The notes below the pieces were generated by a model, which was given only the letters and a program-made list of their open reading frames with translations, did no database searches and was not told the origin of the DNA. A DNA stretch of 64,000 bases from Novosphingobium sp. FKTRR1 (GTDB lineage Bacteria; Pseudomonadota; Alphaproteobacteria; Sphingomonadales; Sphingomonadaceae). This document shows, piece by piece, positions 62,901 to 64,000 of the stretch (position 1 is the first letter of the stretch; each line of letters opens with the position of its first letter). Both the position numbers and the translations under genes were made by a program. The stretch is from assembly GCF_020404405.1 (NCBI RefSeq), contig NZ_JAIZDA010000009.1, forward strand, positions 78,650 to 142,649, written 5' to 3'.

Positions 62901-63410
62901 TCAACCAATCAAAACAAATGCCACTTTGGCAGGAGCATTGGTACGGTTGCTCCACCCGTGTCGAGTGTGATCCTGAACCAGCACGTCGCCAGCTTTCAGG
63001 GTAACTTCCCCGTTGTCGAACATGCACACGACTTCGCCCTCTAGGACGATACCGTAATCAGTGGTTTCGGTTCGGTGCATGCCGGGGTTTTCGGGCTCGA
63101 ACTTTTCAGCGAGTCCAGGGATTCTTTGAAGATATTCAGCACCAGCCGCCGCAGGGTCCGCGATGTCCATCATGTTTCCGTCTGGCGGAAACGTAACGAT
63201 CAGCAGACTAGTTTCGCCTGGAACAGGGAGGACATTTTGGCCCGACCGAGGAGATTGCACCACCGCAACTTGTGCGCCTGGGGCAGTTTTCCAAAGCAGA
63301 GCGGGGTCAAAGCCACGCACATGCTCAAAGGCGTTAGAGATACCTGAGGTATCATCAATCACCTGCGATTTGCCGCCAACATTGCTGGCCAGGACGCGCC
63401 GTATCGTCAT
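62901..63410 (-). CDS. Cupin-domain protein
   Basis: 169 residues with the double-stranded beta-helix typical of a single cupin: TDYGIVLEGEVVCMFDNGEVTLKAGDVLVQDHTRHGWSNRTNAPAKVAFVLIG. The His/Glu pattern of the classic metal site is partly present (H in TRHGW). A role in sensing or protecting the substrate or product is a guess. Six bases after the alcohol dehydrogenase gene, on the same strand. Confidence 0.85.
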   Translation of the reverse strand: MTIRRVLASNVGGKSQVIDDTSGISNAFEHVRGFDPALLWKTAPGAQVAVVQSPRSGQNVLPVPGETSLLIVTFPPDGNMMDIADPAAAGAEYLQRIPGLAEKFEPENPGMHRTETTDYGIVLEGEVVCMFDNGEVTLKAGDVLVQDHTRHGWSNRTNAPAKVAFVLIG

Positions 63411-63415
63411 GATAT

Positions 63416-64000
63416 TTATCCGTGCTTGATCACGACGTTGGTGAAACCACCGTGCCGGTTTTCGACCTCATCCAGAGCTTCATTGATCTGATTGAGACCG
63501 AACGTTTTGTGGCGGAAGACCGACAGATCCAGAGTGCCAGCAGCCGCCATCTCGACCATGTCCTGTCCCTCAGCGGTGTCGAACCAGAGCGACCCAATAA
63601 CGCTGATCTGGAAGCACATCATCTTGAACATGTGGAGCGGGAGAGGCTCACTCATTCCGCCGATATTGACCATGCGGCCACCACGGCGGAGTGCGTCGAT
63701 GCAGTTCATCGATGTGGTGTGCGGCGCCCCCGGTCCAACCGCGTCAACGAAGATGTCAGCGCCAAGCCCATCCGTTTTTGAGCGGACCCAATCACCAATT
63801 CCGGCATCACTTCCCGTCTCCGCAATGGAGAGTATTTCGACGCGACGCGGATCGAGAGCCTTAACTTCACTTAGAGCCCGAGCGAAAAGTGGTTGAGCGA
63901 TATCAGTAGGTTGTGATTCAGCGTCGTTGTCGAGACGATGGAGGAAGCACATGCCCTGGACTGATACCGCTCGCCGCAAGCATATGCGGGAAGGTGCGGG
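63416..64000 (-). CDS. Zinc-type alcohol dehydrogenase, cut by window edge, possible frameshift
   Basis: C-terminal part of an MDR alcohol dehydrogenase: EVKALDPRRVEIL, GADIFVDAVGPGAPHTTSM, ALRRGGRMVNIGGM, SVIGSLWFDTAEGQDMVEMAAAGTLDLSVF and NEALDEVENRHGGFTNVVI. Upstream of EVKAL, in the same frame, the expected Rossmann GxGxxG is not seen; instead RTFPHMLAASGISPGHV, which looks like the preceding segment of such enzymes, occurs in another frame at the window edge. The gene may be frameshifted or partly deleted there. In a living operon it would oxidise an alcohol side chain before ring attack; that is conjecture. Confidence 0.75.
   Translation of the reverse strand, partial: PAPSRICLRRAVSVQGMCFLHRLDNDAESQPTDIAQPLFARALSEVKALDPRRVEILSIAETGSDAGIGDWVRSKTDGLGADIFVDAVGPGAPHTTSMNCIDALRRGGRMVNIGGMSEPLPLHMFKMMCFQISVIGSLWFDTAEGQDMVEMAAAGTLDLSVFRHKTFGLNQINEALDEVENRHGGFTNVVIKHG

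Larger units (their letters stand above)
14751..64000. mobile_element. Integrative and conjugative element, right end outside window
   Basis: Everything right of the tRNA-Gly 3' end is accessory: DUF932, ParB-like, HU, SBNO helicase, Toprim, SLOG, transfer regulators, repA, traF, transglycosylase, relaxase, traG and a complete trb set, then catabolic cargo. This gene order is the one known from tRNA-integrated ICEs of Rhizobiales and Sphingomonadales with a Trb-type type IV secretion system. No integrase and no second copy of the tRNA 3' end were found, so the element must continue past the edge or be missing that end. Whether the catabolic block lies inside it is inferred. Confidence 0.85.

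Noticed and set aside
1..64000. CRISPR arrays and insertion sequences
   Set aside because: No repeat-spacer pattern and no transposase or paired terminal repeats were seen.

Overview
The window reads as a high-GC alphaproteobacterium of the Sphingomonadaceae (Novosphingobium/Sphingobium type). The evidence is the TonB-receptor style, the ICE gene set, and the style of the core genes maeB, mutS, argB, folD and a thioredoxin co-chaperone. No taxonomic search could be run, so this is inference.

Bases 1-14490 are ordinary chromosome. In order they hold: the start of malic enzyme (maeB), a polytopic membrane protein, mutS, a CNT nucleoside transporter coupled to an Imm33-like protein, a YhhQ/VUT transporter, argB, a lipoprotein, a YggT protein, folD, a secreted protein, a MarC protein, a LON-domain protein and a thioredoxin/TPR co-chaperone. 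A tRNA-Gly(GCC) at 14692-14766 closes this block.

From the 3' end of that tRNA onward the window looks like one integrative and conjugative element (ICE) that runs off the right edge. No integrase and no second att copy are visible. The left ICE part (15.1-30.5 kb) carries DUF932, ParB-like, HU, a methyltransferase/strawberry-notch helicase fusion, a Toprim protein, a SLOG protein and small unknowns. Several of these sit behind a recurring hairpin leader. At 30.7-32.6 kb lies a transfer-control module like that of Mesorhizobium ICEMlSymR7A: an XRE regulator, a QseM-like DUF2285 protein, an FseA-like activator split by a +1 frameshift, and an excisionase-like HTH protein. Then come repA with internal iteron-like repeats, DUF2840, the S26 peptidase TraF, DUF736, a lytic transglycosylase, a candidate oriT, a relaxase, TraG and an RHH protein. 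The Trb mating-pair genes (trbBCDEJKLFGI, 43.0-52.5 kb) follow.

Between the RHH gene and trbB, where these elements usually have contiguous transfer genes, sits a reverse-strand hipB-hipA operon. It has a third gene that keeps a Cys-His-Asp pattern, and four phased palindromes lie in front of hipB. This three-gene unit is my best candidate for something undescribed.

Beyond a LysR gene (52.8 kb), the rest is a reverse-strand aromatic meta-cleavage cargo. It holds an alcohol dehydrogenase (cut by the edge), a cupin, a TonB receptor, an MhpB-type extradiol dioxygenase, a TfdB-like flavin hydroxylase, an MhpC-like hydrolase, and MhpD, MhpF and MhpE. Together they predict uptake of an aromatic, hydroxylation, ring cleavage, hydrolysis, and conversion of 2-hydroxypentadienoate to pyruvate and acetyl-CoA.
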